From Auricularia sp. M13 (taxonomy: Eukaryota > Basidiomycota > Agaricomycetes > Auriculariales > Auriculariaceae), in the NCBI GenBank assembly GCA_037042915.1, contig CM073199.1, forward strand, positions 806,001 through 870,000: a stretch of 64,000 nucleotides of DNA, in the 5' to 3' direction. Both the position numbers and the translations under genes were made by a program. Positions 10,833 through 21,378 of this stretch are shown piece after piece (position 1 is the first letter of the stretch; each line of letters opens with the position of its first letter). The notes beneath the pieces were generated by a model. It had not been told where the DNA came from. It did not search any database and saw only the letters and a program-made list of their open reading frames with translations.

Positions 10833-10911
10833 ATATCCCGCCTCTCTAGAGTGCGGGATATGACGAGTACGCCCGGCAGGAGCTATCCCGAGTCATAGAA
10901 TGACCGGGATA
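10833..10911. promoter_or_regulatory. Paired TATCCCG stem-loops in LTR U3
   Basis: ATATCCCGC (10833-10841) pairs with GCGGGATAT (10853-10861). About 20 bp further on, TATCCCGAGTCAT (10884-10896) pairs with ATGACCGGGATA (10900-10911) with one bulged base. Both are present in the right LTR (first one at 21825-21853). They lie 50-130 bp upstream of the TATA box, so they may be binding sites for a dimeric regulator. Confidence 0.45.
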
Positions 10912-11600
10912 ATTGTGGAGCCCGAGTCAGAGCACAATCCATGACTCTACCTGTATTTTTAGTATAAATATCTGTATTCTAGGACTCTGAGCTCCTCAGT
11001 CTGCTTAACAGAGCCAATTCCCATTCATTCCTGAGTGAGAACAAGCTCAAGCAGCTCTCAATATTGTCTAAAGGCCCAAAGCCATCGGTGAGTAATGATT
11101 TTATTAGTTCTCACTATTCACTCATGGCCGCTTGGCCTTACATTTTTTGAATGAAACTTCTCTGTTTTGCATTTATGACCCTTGCATACAGTACTGATCA
11201 CACTGCATGCAGAAACTTTCACAGCAAATCTCAATCTCAACCTCAACCAACTCACTTCACTCTCACCATCACCCTCAACTCTCTCAAATCTCAACTCTCA
11301 ACTTCTCCTCAACCTCTCAAGTCTCTCTTAAATCTCAAATCAAATCTCGGTCTCTTTTCTAAACCTGTCTCAGTCTCAAGTTTCAATCTCCAATCTCAAC
11401 TCGAATTCGAAAACAAATAAAAACTCATTAAACATGGTCAAGACCCGATCTGGAAGACGTTAAACGCGAGTGACGAAGACACTCGCGCCCCCGGGTCGCT
11501 CCCGGGAGGACCGACCCCTTTGCACAATCGTGTCCGCGAGTTGCGTGACACGATTGCTCGGCTGGCGACGCCGCGCATTCCAGCGCGCCGCGTGTTCGCC

Positions 11601-14600
11601 ATGCTGGATGCGGACTCCCCGGCGAGACGGGAGTCCTGGGAAGGTCTGATGACCCCAGCCAAACCAGCTGGAGCATCGAACGCCGGCGACTTTGTGCCCG
11701 CGACACCTGCTGCGTCGCGCACCGCACCCATGTCGCCGTTGACCCCGCTGAGCGAAGCGGGGTCCATTCACGTCAGCAAACTAGTCGGGGACTTTGAGTT
11801 CCCGCTAGCAGCAGACAAATCGGCGGATTCGGCGGCGGACGCGTCGTTCCGCACGGCCGACCCAGATACTGCGCCTACAACGCCGTCAGTACCCCGCGTT
11901 TCACCCCTGGCGCAGCCGCACGGGCCAATCCGGCCAGTGCCAACTGCGCCAGAGGGAGTGGCAACGGTTGTAACTGGCGGCGGCGCGATCCAGTTGCCTG
12001 CTGCTGCAACTCCGGCAGATCCCGGAGTTGCACCAAAGCCGCCGACAGCAGACCCGCCGGGCTCAGAAAGGACGAGCCCGCCGAGAATACAGTCGTCAGC
12101 AATGACAGCTGAGCCAACTGTCAAGTTCGGCACGCGCACGTCGGGAGACGCAGGCGCGAATCCAACTTGGCGAACAGTTGGTGAAGGAACCATTGTCGAC
12201 GCCGACGGATGGGTTACCAAAATCAAGAAAGGCTCACCTCCGAAGCAAGCTAGCGAAGTGATCCCCGTGCCGACCATCTCGGGACCGCAGGATTTCCCTC
12301 CGTGGTACGCGCACTACAACAGCGGGGATCACTCGGTCAGAATTGAGCCGTGGGTGATAGAAGAAGAAACTCACCCCAGTAAAACTTCGCAGGACATACC
12401 CGCCGTCGAAAGTGACAAAGAAGAAGGACCGAGCAGTCGCCCATCGTCTCGGGCGACTAGCGCGGTGCCTTCTCTCGTCGCACCGAGTGAGACAACGAGT
12501 GGCGCTACAACTGGTCCATTCAACAGTGAACCAGCCACTGCGCCGTCAAGCCCCCGCTCGACGCCCGAACCGCAGCCGTTGCTGCCTGGCGAGGAACCTG
12601 TGACGTCGGTCAGCGCATATGTAAAGAAGCTGCGCAGGTTCAGTGAGTCGGCGCTGAACAAGTACCATGATGAGGGACTGGATCCCGCGCTCGCATATAT
12701 GAGCGGGATTTTCCCAGATCATCATGTCGAGGTACTGCGCCAGTGGCTCAACTATGTGAATGAATGCGCTACGCAGTCGAAACCGCTGGCCGCGACCGCC
12801 CTGGTTAAATTCGCAAACAACGAGGTACCTGCGCATTTAATCAAGCCAGTGCAGGCACCACCGAAACCGAAGACGTACAGCGAGGCTGCTCGTACGTCTC
12901 CCTCGCCCAAGACTCGACAGTTACCCGATCCTATCGGCACTGGACGCCCGGGAAAAGGCAAAGGCGTGGACCCGCTGGAGAGACCCACAGCGACCTCCAC
13001 GCCTAAGTCAGTTCGGTTCTCCTTCGCCGACTCGTCGTCGCCGCTGCCGTCGTATCAAGCAGACCCAGCACCGGTCACGCCGGGTATCCTGCGGCGGACG
13101 AAGGCAAGCTCGTCGCTCGCCTCGACTGCGCAGCAACAGCACGGTGTTGTGCAGGCGAAAACGGACGTACTCAAGTCACAATCCAGCCAGGGAATCCCGA
13201 TCTGGGGGAAAGCGTCAGTAAAAACTACACCTGTTCCCCAGAGCAAGAACGTACCTTTCCCACCGGGAGGAATGGTGCGCAGCATTACTGTGCACAATGC
13301 CAACCCGGAGACGCCGCGAGCAAGAGCTGCGCCGCCGGGTGGGTATTACTCGGAAGCTGGAGGCTTGCCCGGAGCACTCAGTGGTGGCGCTCCAGTCCGA
13401 TCCACTTTCTTTCAAAGTGAATCGTCCGACTCTGGCGATCTCGCATACCCTGTCAGCAGCCGGTCAGCAAGAAATAAGGTAAGAACTGCTCGTCCATTTC
13501 CTCTTGCGATGAATCTCACCAAGGACCCCGTACAGGTGCGAACAAATCAGCAAAGCTGGGGAAGATCAACCCCAACTGCGCTCGATTCGTCCGCCCCTGC
13601 GACTGGAGCACCGCACGGCGAGCGGGATGCTCGCCGCGGACCTCCTGGAACTGGGAAGCCGCCGGCTGGACCGCCGAACGGACCCAGTGACACGCCGCCT
13701 ACTCCAACGCCATCGAGCCCTGACCCAGCGGGAAATGGGCATGGGGGCGGGAACGGCGGAGAGGGACCGGGTGGGAACGGAGGAGGAGGAGGAGGACCAC
13801 CGGGAGGTGGTTTTCCGGGCAGCGACGGCTGGCGAGGAGGATCGCCTCCGCCGCCTGGCAGTTCTGACCCAACTCCGCCTGCTGGCGGAGAACCTGGAGA
13901 TGGCGATCCCGGAGACGACTCTGGGAGCGAGTCAGACGACAACGAAGACGACTTGCGCGCGCGGCGCAAACTCGTCTCACAAATGAAAATCAAGCAACCG
14001 CGCGTCTACGATGGACGCGCGGACGTTGACATCTACGACCAATGGTGCTATGAGGTTGACCTCTGGAAACGGCTGAATGGTGTGCGTACCAAGTGGGCAA
14101 TCCCCATGATGTCAAGCTTCCTTTCGGAAAAGGCCCTACGCTGGTTCATGAGCAACATCGTGTTGTCCGAGGAGAAATGGACAATGCGAAAGTTCTTCAA
14201 TGAACTATTCGACCACTGTTTCCCCTCGGACTTTAAGCTCATGCTGCGCAAGCGTTTCGCGCAGTCGACTCAAGGCCAGAGGGATGTGCGCGAGTTCGCG
14301 CGCGATATCCAAGTACTTGCGCGCCGGTTCCCTGACATTGGAGAGCGTCAGCTTATCCAAGTGTTGTGGGAAGGTGTGCATAGCTACATACGGTCTAAAT
14401 GGTTCGATTACGGGTTCAACATCGACGAGAGCTCATTCGACCAGCTGGTGACTGCCGCGGAACAGTTTGAGAAAGGCGAACGTGCACGCGCTGGTGCTGA
14501 TCGCCATATGCACACCTCGGACCGCGTCCACGGTCGCACAGCAGCGAGCTCTGCTACACACTGGCGTCAGCGCGTTCAGAACGCGAGTCTCGCCGTCGGA

Positions 14601-17600
14601 CGACCTACTTCTCGACCTAAGACCTGGATCCGCAGCAACGCTGTCGGGTTCCAGTCCAGTCGCGGCCGCGGTGGGTTCAGAGGATCCAACGGCCGCGGAG
14701 GAGCGAGAGGAGGATCAACCACGGGCCCCCCACGGTCGCGTGACGGACAATTCGTGCGCCGCGATGCTCTCAGCGCCGAGGAGAAAGCGCGATTGCAGGC
14801 GGAGGGAAAATGCTTCATCTGCAAAAGCGAGGGGCATTTCAGTCGGAATTGCCCCACGCGGATGCAGGCACGTAGACCTGCAGTATTACACTCGAGCGCT
14901 GCGCGCGTCAGCAAACCACCCACGCCGAGGATCAAGACCATTCGTGCTCACCGGATCGATCTTCAAGACGATATCCCGTACGATGAGCGAGAATACAGCG
15001 ACGACAACGCCCTGCAGCTCGCGGGGATGCGTCTAATGATCGAGCACCCCGAGAGCGAGCACGAGCTCGCCTACGCCAAGCCCTACATTGTCGAGGAGGT
15101 ATTAATTGGCAAATTCAAAAGCTACTTTGGTAATCTCACCTCGCTGGGCGGCACCATCAAGATGCACGTCGACCGCCGGTTCACCGTCAACTACGACGAG
15201 GAGAACAACTCGTTCCTTGTGAACGACTGGGGTACTGGCGACGCGTACAAAGTGTATCGTGACGATTTCCTCGCAGGAGATCTGCGAGTTTCTGCGATCG
15301 TACGCCGTCATGTCGAAAGACACGCAGGCTACGACGGACCAACGATCGCAAGCCTGCGCGATCTCAGTATTCCGAACGAGCGGAACCCGGACTACTCACC
15401 TGATCACGCAGTGGTCTTCCTCAATGGCGAGTTCCGGCTAATGTCAAACGAGCAGGCGCACCAGCTGGGAGTCGACAATCAGCGCTATGTGATCATGCGC
15501 AGCCGCGGACAGACCTTTGTCCGCGATTTGGAGACGCGGCTCGATTACCGCGTGACACCCGAGATCGCAGCCGCGGGGATAAGCATACCCGCGGTTCTGC
15601 ACCGCGCTGAAATCCACTCGACTGTGGAACCAGTGAGTACTGCGCCGTTGCCCTCTACTACTCGAGCTGACCATTTCTCCCGCAGCGGGATCGCGTGTCA
15701 CGCGATTACCGTGAGTTCCTCGCGTCCAGTCGGCGCGGGGCGAGCGGGTAGTAGTGGTGTGAGGAAGCCGGTACCCTCTGAACCGCTGGAGCGAACAGCT
15801 ATGCGGTTCAGAAGTGTATCCCGGATGGTACCTCGGCCGGTAGTAGTTGAAGCGCATGTACAAGGTCGGGTCGTTCGCGTCTTAATCGATTCAGGTTCCC
15901 TCGCGGATTTCATGTCCACGACGCTGGTAGACCAGCTCAAACTCAAGGTTAAAGCGCTGGAGCGACCAATCCCAGTGCAACTCGCGGTCAAGGGTTCACG
16001 ATCGAAAATCAATGTCGAAGTATCTGCGCAGTTCAAGTATCAGGACATAGACTGCGAGAAACGATTTGACGTGGCTAACCTTGACAACTACGACCTTATT
16101 CTAGGTACTCCGTTTATGTGGCAGCATTCCGTCGCCATTGGTCTCAACCCGACGCGCGTGGTCATCGGGAACGCGAAACCCGAGCCGATTCAGGGCTCTG
16201 AGGCGTTCTCATTATCAGCCGCAGCCGCTATAATCAACGAAGAACGTCTGGAGACCTTGCGTCAGCAACTGAAGAAAGAGGCAGAGGACCTCTGCAAAGA
16301 CGCATGGCTCACCGAGCTCCCGCCGCTGCGCGCGATAAACCACACGATCCCTCTCATTGATGAGAAGAAAATATACCCTTGGCGTCCGTCGCGCTGTCCA
16401 GAAGCGATGAGAAGCCTGTGGACAGAAAAGAAAAATGCGTACCTCGCGACTGGACGCTGGCGACTCGCTTCCGGGACAAGCTGCACGCCGCTGCTCATAA
16501 TCCCGAAGCCGCCGAAAGGAGACGGCGTTCTGCGCATGCGCACTGTCGTGGACAAGCGCGCGCAAAACGAGAATACTTTGAAGATCGCCACGCCCTTGCC
16601 AGATATCGATACGATACTGCGGAGCGTGGTGCGGCGACCGTGGAGAAGTCTCATAGACGGCAAAGACGCCTATGAACAAATCCGCGTCGTGCCCGAGCAC
16701 GTTAGCCGCACTCTGTTCAATACACCTGACGGGACGATGGAGAGTTTAGTTCTCCAAATTGGCGACTGCAACGGATCAGCAACATACCAGATGCTAATGA
16801 ATCACATCTTCTCAGAGCATTTGGGCGTGTGGATGGACGTCTACCTTGACGACATCATTATTTACTCTTATACTCTCGAGGAGCACGTCGAACACATCCG
16901 CACGGTATTCAAGATTCTGCGCGAAAACAAATTCTATTTGAGCGCGGATAAAATGCAACTATTCGCGACAGAAATCAATATCCTAGGACATATAATCGAC
17001 GAGCATGGGATCCGAATGGACCCACATAAAGTCGATTCGGTCGCTAACTGGAAGGTGCCCACGAGCCGGGCACTTCTCCAGAGCTTCCTTGGCGCTGTGG
17101 GTTTCCTCGCCCCAGACTGCGCCGGTATCCGAATCCCGATGGGTGTCCTGACGCCGTTGACTGGCGTGAATCGGCCTTGGCGATGGGGCGCGACCGAACA
17201 GCGCGCGTTCGACGATATACGCAAAATTGTAGCTGAACACCGCGATCAGCATCGAGTCGCAATAAACTACGATAAAGACGCACCGTGGATCAACCTGGTC
17301 ACCGATGCCTGCTTGACGGGCGGAAGTGGCTACATTAGCCAAGGCGACGACCTCGCGACAGCCAAGGTATGCGCGTTCTGGAGCGGGAAGTTCAATCCCG
17401 CTCAGCAGAACTACCCCGTGCACGAACTTGAGCTGCTCGCGATCGTCGAATCGCTGAAGCGATTCCGCGGGATGCTTCATGGCGCGCGATTCCGTATATG
17501 CACCGACCACAAAGCCCTGCAGTATTTCATGAGTCAGCGCTCGCTATCTTCGAGGCAAAGCCGCTGGCTGGACGTACTCAACGAGTTTGATTTCGAAGTT

Positions 17601-19862
17601 ATGTATATCCCTGGCGAAACGAACAAGTTCGCCGATGCGTTGTCCAGGCTGTACAGCGAGGACAAAGCAGGTACGGTACGGGCGCCCAGCGAGCTCATCT
17701 ATGAAGAAAACGACGACGATGATAAGCCCGCGCTGCAATCGAACGCCGTGGGACTTACCTGGAGGGCGCGCGCGTCGCGCTGGCTGTCGGCGCCAGTGCT
17801 GACTGGCCGAGAAGCCCTGGCCAGCTTCGCTGCGTCGGTCCAGCGACCAAACTCCCCTGATAGACGTAACAAAGGTGATATGAAGAGTCAGCTTCGAGCG
17901 GCGCATCGTAACAAAGGTGATACGAAAGTTGACGCACCTTCAAACGACGCCGTTCGACGGTCTGCGCGACTCGGCGCGAAGACGGGCCCACCGGCCTGGG
18001 CGAGCTTGATCCAAGGTCGGCGCGGTCCTCGACACAAGAAGAACGACGGCGCGCCCGCGAATGCGGATACGCCTGACGCAGCCTCGAATGAGGTCACGCC
18101 CGAAGTAGTGACGACGGGCGAGCCTGCGAATGCAGACCCGCCCCGGCTGCTGGATCCCGCGCTGCCCAGCGGAGGGCGCGACCACGACGAAGAAGAAGAA
18201 AAAGTCGAAGAGGACGCGCGGTCGCCGGCGAACGTCTCGCCGTCGCGCGCCTCGGGGAATGTGGGTGTGCAAGACGCGGAAACAGCCGAGCCGTTGCTCG
18301 ACTATCGCCTCGCCGACATCGCGTCGGTGCTGAAGGCCGCCGAGCCTCAGCTTGATTTACCCGCCATCTTCGAGCCTGAGTACCAGAATGACAAATTCTT
18401 CAAGATAATCATCGAAAATCCCCACGATTACCGGAACTTCCAAATCAAGGCAGGGATCATGCACATGATTACCGACGAGGAGTCGCTAATCTGTGTTCCT
18501 GATTTCTTGCACCAGGGTCGTTCCGTTCGCGAGATAATCATCTCGCAGGCCCATTCAATCCTCGCACATCTCAGTGCAAGCAAGACTTTGCAGTACGTTC
18601 GAACTGCATTTTGGTGGCGCGACATGCGCCGCGACGTTGAATCTTTTTGCAGGAGTTGCAGCGTCTGCTCCCTGAACAGGGCAAACAGCCAGCAACCCCT
18701 GGGCAAGCTCAAGACGCTGCCAGTGCCGTCGCGGCCCTGGCAATCCATTGGAATTGATTTTGTCGGGCCGCTGCCCGACTCGTTCACGCGGCTCGGCCGC
18801 TTCGACATGATCTGCGTTGTCATCGACCATTTGACGTCGATGGTTCACATCGTGCCCACTCAGTCAACTTACAGGGCCACGGACATCGCCGAACTCGTAT
18901 TTGAGCACGTTTACAAACTGCATGGGCTCCCGGAAAGAATAGTGAGCGACCGAGACTCGCTATTTACCAGCATTTTCTGGCGCAGCCTGCATGATCTAAT
19001 CGGTGTCGACATCAGGATGTCGTCGGCTTATCATCCCGAAACGGACGGGTCGACGGAACGCGCTAATCGCACGCTCGTGCAGATGCTGCGGACATGCGCA
19101 CTCGCCAATCCGACCGATTGGGCGAAACGCCTGCCCGCCATCGAATTCGCTATGAACTCGGCGGCCTCAGAAACCACCGGGTTCTCTCCATTTTTCCTCA
19201 ACTATGGTGCGTTGCCTCGCGCTCTCAAATGGAACGCGAGCTCACCATATCCCGGCGTGATCAACTTCGCGCGGATGATGAAGGATGCAATCATGCAGGC
19301 GCATGACTGCATCATCGACGCGCGCGTTCGTCAAACCCGGCAGGCCAATAAGCACCGCCGAGTCACACCTTTTGGAGAAGGGGACTGGGTGTACCTGTCC
19401 ACAAAGAACCTCACCTTGCCGAAAGGTGCGTCGCGTAAGCTCGCGCCGAAATACATCGGTCCTTACAAGATTACGCGGACGCTCGTGCATGATACAACGT
19501 TCGAGCTCGATCTGCCGCAGGAGCTTCGCGCGCGCGGCATCCATAATGCCTTCCACGCGTCATTGCTCCGGCCGCACGTGATCAACGACGACATACGTTT
19601 CCCGGGCCGTCAACTCGGTCATCTTCCCGGATTCGGTCCGTCCCCTGATGAGTGGACCGTCTCTGAGATTACTAATCACTACGGCAAGGGACGAGAACTA
19701 TTGTTCGAGGTGAAATGGAACACCGGCCAGACGAGTTGGGAGCGCATCCGCGAGGTGAGACACCTCGCGGCGCTCGAGGCGTACCTCCAGGCGATGGGGG
19801 TAGACAAACCCCGTGACCTGCCAGCAGGTACGTCTGCGCCTCCGGGCGACACCTGCAAGTAA
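11601..19862 (+). CDS. Retrotransposon gag-pol polyprotein
   Basis: One open frame runs from 11520 to 19862; its first ATG is at 11601 (about 2750 residues). Order of parts: a Pro/Ser/Thr-rich gag N-terminus; gag core around 13980-14480; zinc knuckle CFICKSEGHFSRNC at about 14811; aspartic protease core VLIDSGSLADFMS at about 15880; reverse transcriptase with the YLDD box at about 16843; RNase H (NLVTDACLTGGSG) from about 17290; a charged linker; integrase zinc finger (His, His, CRSC..C) at about 18550-18670; DDE core with IDFVGPL (about 18755), SDRDSLF (about 18940) and SAYHPETDGSTERAN (about 19022); and a chromodomain-like end (WTVSEI...LFEVKWNTGQTSWE) at about 19650-19750. Chromodomain-bearing gypsy elements target their integration to particular chromatin. 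Confidence 0.93.
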   Translation: MLDADSPARRESWEGLMTPAKPAGASNAGDFVPATPAASRTAPMSPLTPLSEAGSIHVSKLVGDFEFPLAADKSADSAADASFRTADPDTAPTTPSVPRVSPLAQPHGPIRPVPTAPEGVATVVTGGGAIQLPAAATPADPGVAPKPPTADPPGSERTSPPRIQSSAMTAEPTVKFGTRTSGDAGANPTWRTVGEGTIVDADGWVTKIKKGSPPKQASEVIPVPTISGPQDFPPWYAHYNSGDHSVRIEPWVIEEETHPSKTSQDIPAVESDKEEGPSSRPSSRATSAVPSLVAPSETTSGATTGPFNSEPATAPSSPRSTPEPQPLLPGEEPVTSVSAYVKKLRRFSESALNKYHDEGLDPALAYMSGIFPDHHVEVLRQWLNYVNECATQSKPLAATALVKFANNEVPAHLIKPVQAPPKPKTYSEAARTSPSPKTRQLPDPIGTGRPGKGKGVDPLERPTATSTPKSVRFSFADSSSPLPSYQADPAPVTPGILRRTKASSSLASTAQQQHGVVQAKTDVLKSQSSQGIPIWGKASVKTTPVPQSKNVPFPPGGMVRSITVHNANPETPRARAAPPGGYYSEAGGLPGALSGGAPVRSTFFQSESSDSGDLAYPVSSRSARNKVRTARPFPLAMNLTKDPVQVRTNQQSWGRSTPTALDSSAPATGAPHGERDARRGPPGTGKPPAGPPNGPSDTPPTPTPSSPDPAGNGHGGGNGGEGPGGNGGGGGGPPGGGFPGSDGWRGGSPPPPGSSDPTPPAGGEPGDGDPGDDSGSESDDNEDDLRARRKLVSQMKIKQPRVYDGRADVDIYDQWCYEVDLWKRLNGVRTKWAIPMMSSFLSEKALRWFMSNIVLSEEKWTMRKFFNELFDHCFPSDFKLMLRKRFAQSTQGQRDVREFARDIQVLARRFPDIGERQLIQVLWEGVHSYIRSKWFDYGFNIDESSFDQLVTAAEQFEKGERARAGADRHMHTSDRVHGRTAASSATHWRQRVQNASLAVGRPTSRPKTWIRSNAVGFQSSRGRGGFRGSNGRGGARGGSTTGPPRSRDGQFVRRDALSAEEKARLQAEGKCFICKSEGHFSRNCPTRMQARRPAVLHSSAARVSKPPTPRIKTIRAHRIDLQDDIPYDEREYSDDNALQLAGMRLMIEHPESEHELAYAKPYIVEEVLIGKFKSYFGNLTSLGGTIKMHVDRRFTVNYDEENNSFLVNDWGTGDAYKVYRDDFLAGDLRVSAIVRRHVERHAGYDGPTIASLRDLSIPNERNPDYSPDHAVVFLNGEFRLMSNEQAHQLGVDNQRYVIMRSRGQTFVRDLETRLDYRVTPEIAAAGISIPAVLHRAEIHSTVEPVSTAPLPSTTRADHFSRSGIACHAITVSSSRPVGAGRAGSSGVRKPVPSEPLERTAMRFRSVSRMVPRPVVVEAHVQGRVVRVLIDSGSLADFMSTTLVDQLKLKVKALERPIPVQLAVKGSRSKINVEVSAQFKYQDIDCEKRFDVANLDNYDLILGTPFMWQHSVAIGLNPTRVVIGNAKPEPIQGSEAFSLSAAAAIINEERLETLRQQLKKEAEDLCKDAWLTELPPLRAINHTIPLIDEKKIYPWRPSRCPEAMRSLWTEKKNAYLATGRWRLASGTSCTPLLIIPKPPKGDGVLRMRTVVDKRAQNENTLKIATPLPDIDTILRSVVRRPWRSLIDGKDAYEQIRVVPEHVSRTLFNTPDGTMESLVLQIGDCNGSATYQMLMNHIFSEHLGVWMDVYLDDIIIYSYTLEEHVEHIRTVFKILRENKFYLSADKMQLFATEINILGHIIDEHGIRMDPHKVDSVANWKVPTSRALLQSFLGAVGFLAPDCAGIRIPMGVLTPLTGVNRPWRWGATEQRAFDDIRKIVAEHRDQHRVAINYDKDAPWINLVTDACLTGGSGYISQGDDLATAKVCAFWSGKFNPAQQNYPVHELELLAIVESLKRFRGMLHGARFRICTDHKALQYFMSQRSLSSRQSRWLDVLNEFDFEVMYIPGETNKFADALSRLYSEDKAGTVRAPSELIYEENDDDDKPALQSNAVGLTWRARASRWLSAPVLTGREALASFAASVQRPNSPDRRNKGDMKSQLRAAHRNKGDTKVDAPSNDAVRRSARLGAKTGPPAWASLIQGRRGPRHKKNDGAPANADTPDAASNEVTPEVVTTGEPANADPPRLLDPALPSGGRDHDEEEEKVEEDARSPANVSPSRASGNVGVQDAETAEPLLDYRLADIASVLKAAEPQLDLPAIFEPEYQNDKFFKIIIENPHDYRNFQIKAGIMHMITDEESLICVPDFLHQGRSVREIIISQAHSILAHLSASKTLQYVRTAFWWRDMRRDVESFCRSCSVCSLNRANSQQPLGKLKTLPVPSRPWQSIGIDFVGPLPDSFTRLGRFDMICVVIDHLTSMVHIVPTQSTYRATDIAELVFEHVYKLHGLPERIVSDRDSLFTSIFWRSLHDLIGVDIRMSSAYHPETDGSTERANRTLVQMLRTCALANPTDWAKRLPAIEFAMNSAASETTGFSPFFLNYGALPRALKWNASSPYPGVINFARMMKDAIMQAHDCIIDARVRQTRQANKHRRVTPFGEGDWVYLSTKNLTLPKGASRKLAPKYIGPYKITRTLVHDTTFELDLPQELRARGIHNAFHASLLRPHVINDDIRFPGRQLGHLPGFGPSPDEWTVSEITNHYGKGRELLFEVKWNTGQTSWERIREVRHLAALEAYLQAMGVDKPRDLPAGTSAPPGDTCK

Positions 19863-20503
19863 TGATCCCTGACGGGATCATGCAGGGTCGCGGTTCCGAT
19901 ATCGAATCAACGGCACTGGGAGCGGTCTCCCGGTGCATACAGCCAGCCAGGACGCTCTGCGCGAAGCACGCGCGTCCTCAGGGTCGTCAGGAAGACTGGG
20001 AGGACCATACGGTCTGCCCGAGACGATTATATAGGGGAGCAATAGCTCCAATGACTGCCTATCGCAAGTTGACCGCTTCGCAGCGACCAACATTTGTACA
20101 CCCCAATCCGCGCCTATGGCCACCGCACCCGCCAATGCCAACACTCCCCAGGATCCTCGTCTCGCGCCGCGCTCTAGCGGCACTGCCCCTGGCGGACCGG
20201 TGCGAGTGCTGTCGCGGGTGCTGGGCGTTTCAACTAATTAAGACGGCTGCAGCAACCGAGATCGGCGCCGCCGCCAGTCAATGGCGTCGGCGCTACGCCC
20301 GCCAACACCTACCCTACTACCAACCTCCCGGGAGGAGGGTTGGGCGGGCCTCCTCGAACGCTGGCTGACGCTCACTTCAACGTCAACCCCGGGACCGGAA
20401 CTCCCTACGCGCCGTCTGCGTGTGAGTACCCCGGTTTCTCGACGTCAGCAGCAGTCACTAACACCCGACTACAGCTGCGATTTACGATTCGGGTCGAGCT
20501 ATC

Positions 20504-20932
20504 GTGCTCGACCCCTACCACTCTGGGCGCATCGCGACGGAGTTAGCCGACGTGTTGCGCCCAACGCTCGCGGGCTTGTACTCGTCCACGAACGAGACAT
20601 TCCTGCGCAGCGAGCGCGCTGCAGTCATGGGCGAGAGGGCCAAGAACGCCGTGGCTGATCTCCGAGTCACCATGACATCTCAGACGTCGAATATCGCCAA
20701 CGCCGTCGACCGCGTCGATCGGCTCATTCGCGGGCTCCACAGGCCGCCTACGCCCGAGGATGTCGCTCGAGTCGTCAGCCAGGAGCTCGCGAAGGTCGGA
20801 TTTGCGACACCCGACTCAGTCTCTGCTCGTGTGCGCCGATTACACATTGCGCGCTCGACTGAGTCTCATCATACTCGTAGGTTGTGGGCGAGTTTGACCG
20901 GCGCTTCGCCGTCATGTACCAACGCGTGGTGA
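20504..20932 (+). CDS. Accessory frame downstream of pol, first
   Basis: This open frame of 142 codons between gag-pol and the right LTR has no recognised family. It is rich in Arg, Ala, Val and Asp with heptad-like spacing (for example NAVADLRVTMTSQTSNIANA), so a helical or coiled-coil protein is possible. Some fungal and plant gypsy elements carry extra genes in this position. It is part of the retrotransposon. Confidence 0.35.
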   Translation: MLDPYHSGRIATELADVLRPTLAGLYSSTNETFLRSERAAVMGERAKNAVADLRVTMTSQTSNIANAVDRVDRLIRGLHRPPTPEDVARVVSQELAKVGFATPDSVSARVRRLHIARSTESHHTRRLWASLTGASPSCTNAW

Positions 20933-21348
20933 GCGTAGAGGGCGAGGTGAAGGCCATCCGCGCGGGCATCGACGATTCGATGCGGATGGTCCACAACAAC
21001 CTCACCTTGCTGCGCGAGATCACCTCGCGCCACGCCGAGCTCGCAGAAGGCGTCGAGCTCAAGCGCAAGCGCGGAAAGAAGGGCCCAGTTCGCACTGGTA
21101 CCCTCATCGCGGCCGCCGCTCGCGCTGCGGCACCGTATATGCGCCCACCGGTTGTCGTTGCTGACGACACCGAAGACCCCATGGCCGCTGTTCTGGGCCA
21201 CGTCTCCGACGACCGCGAATCCGCCGAGCTCGCGTCTCAACTGACGCGCGAGCTCTCGCCGGTCTCCCCTCCGTATGAACCCGAGGAGGGCGAGGTCGTC
21301 GACGCCTCTACCGTCGCCAGCGGCAGCGGCTCGAGCGGCTCGACTTAG
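20884..21348 (+). CDS. Accessory frame downstream of pol, second
   Basis: This open frame of 154 codons overlaps the end of the previous one in another frame and stops 30 bp before the right LTR. It shows a helical N-terminal part (MYQRVVSVEGEVKAIRAG), a basic cluster (KRKRGKKG) that could be a nuclear localisation signal, and an acidic, Ser/Gly-rich tail. The function is unknown. Confidence 0.35.
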   Translation: MGEFDRRFAVMYQRVVSVEGEVKAIRAGIDDSMRMVHNNLTLLREITSRHAELAEGVELKRKRGKKGPVRTGTLIAAAARAAAPYMRPPVVVADDTEDPMAAVLGHVSDDRESAELASQLTRELSPVSPPYEPEEGEVVDASTVASGSGSSGST

Positions 21349-21378
21349 AAGCCGCTATACCGGACTTCGGAGGGCGTA

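Larger units (their letters stand above)
10389..11142 (+). repeat. Left LTR
   Basis: The LTR is 754 bp with TGTAA...TTACA ends. A TATA box (TATAAATA, 10963-10970) marks the probable U3/R promoter. Two adjacent stem-loops built on TATCCCG lie at 10833-10861 and 10884-10911. A tRNA-like stretch lies in antisense at about 10513-10586. A run of CT-rich leader follows downstream of the LTR. Confidence 0.92.

Noticed and set aside
11143-11180. Primer-binding site after the left LTR
   Set aside because: The sequence following the LTR (TTTTTTGAATGAAAC) does not resemble the 3' end of a tRNA that I can name, so no site is annotated.
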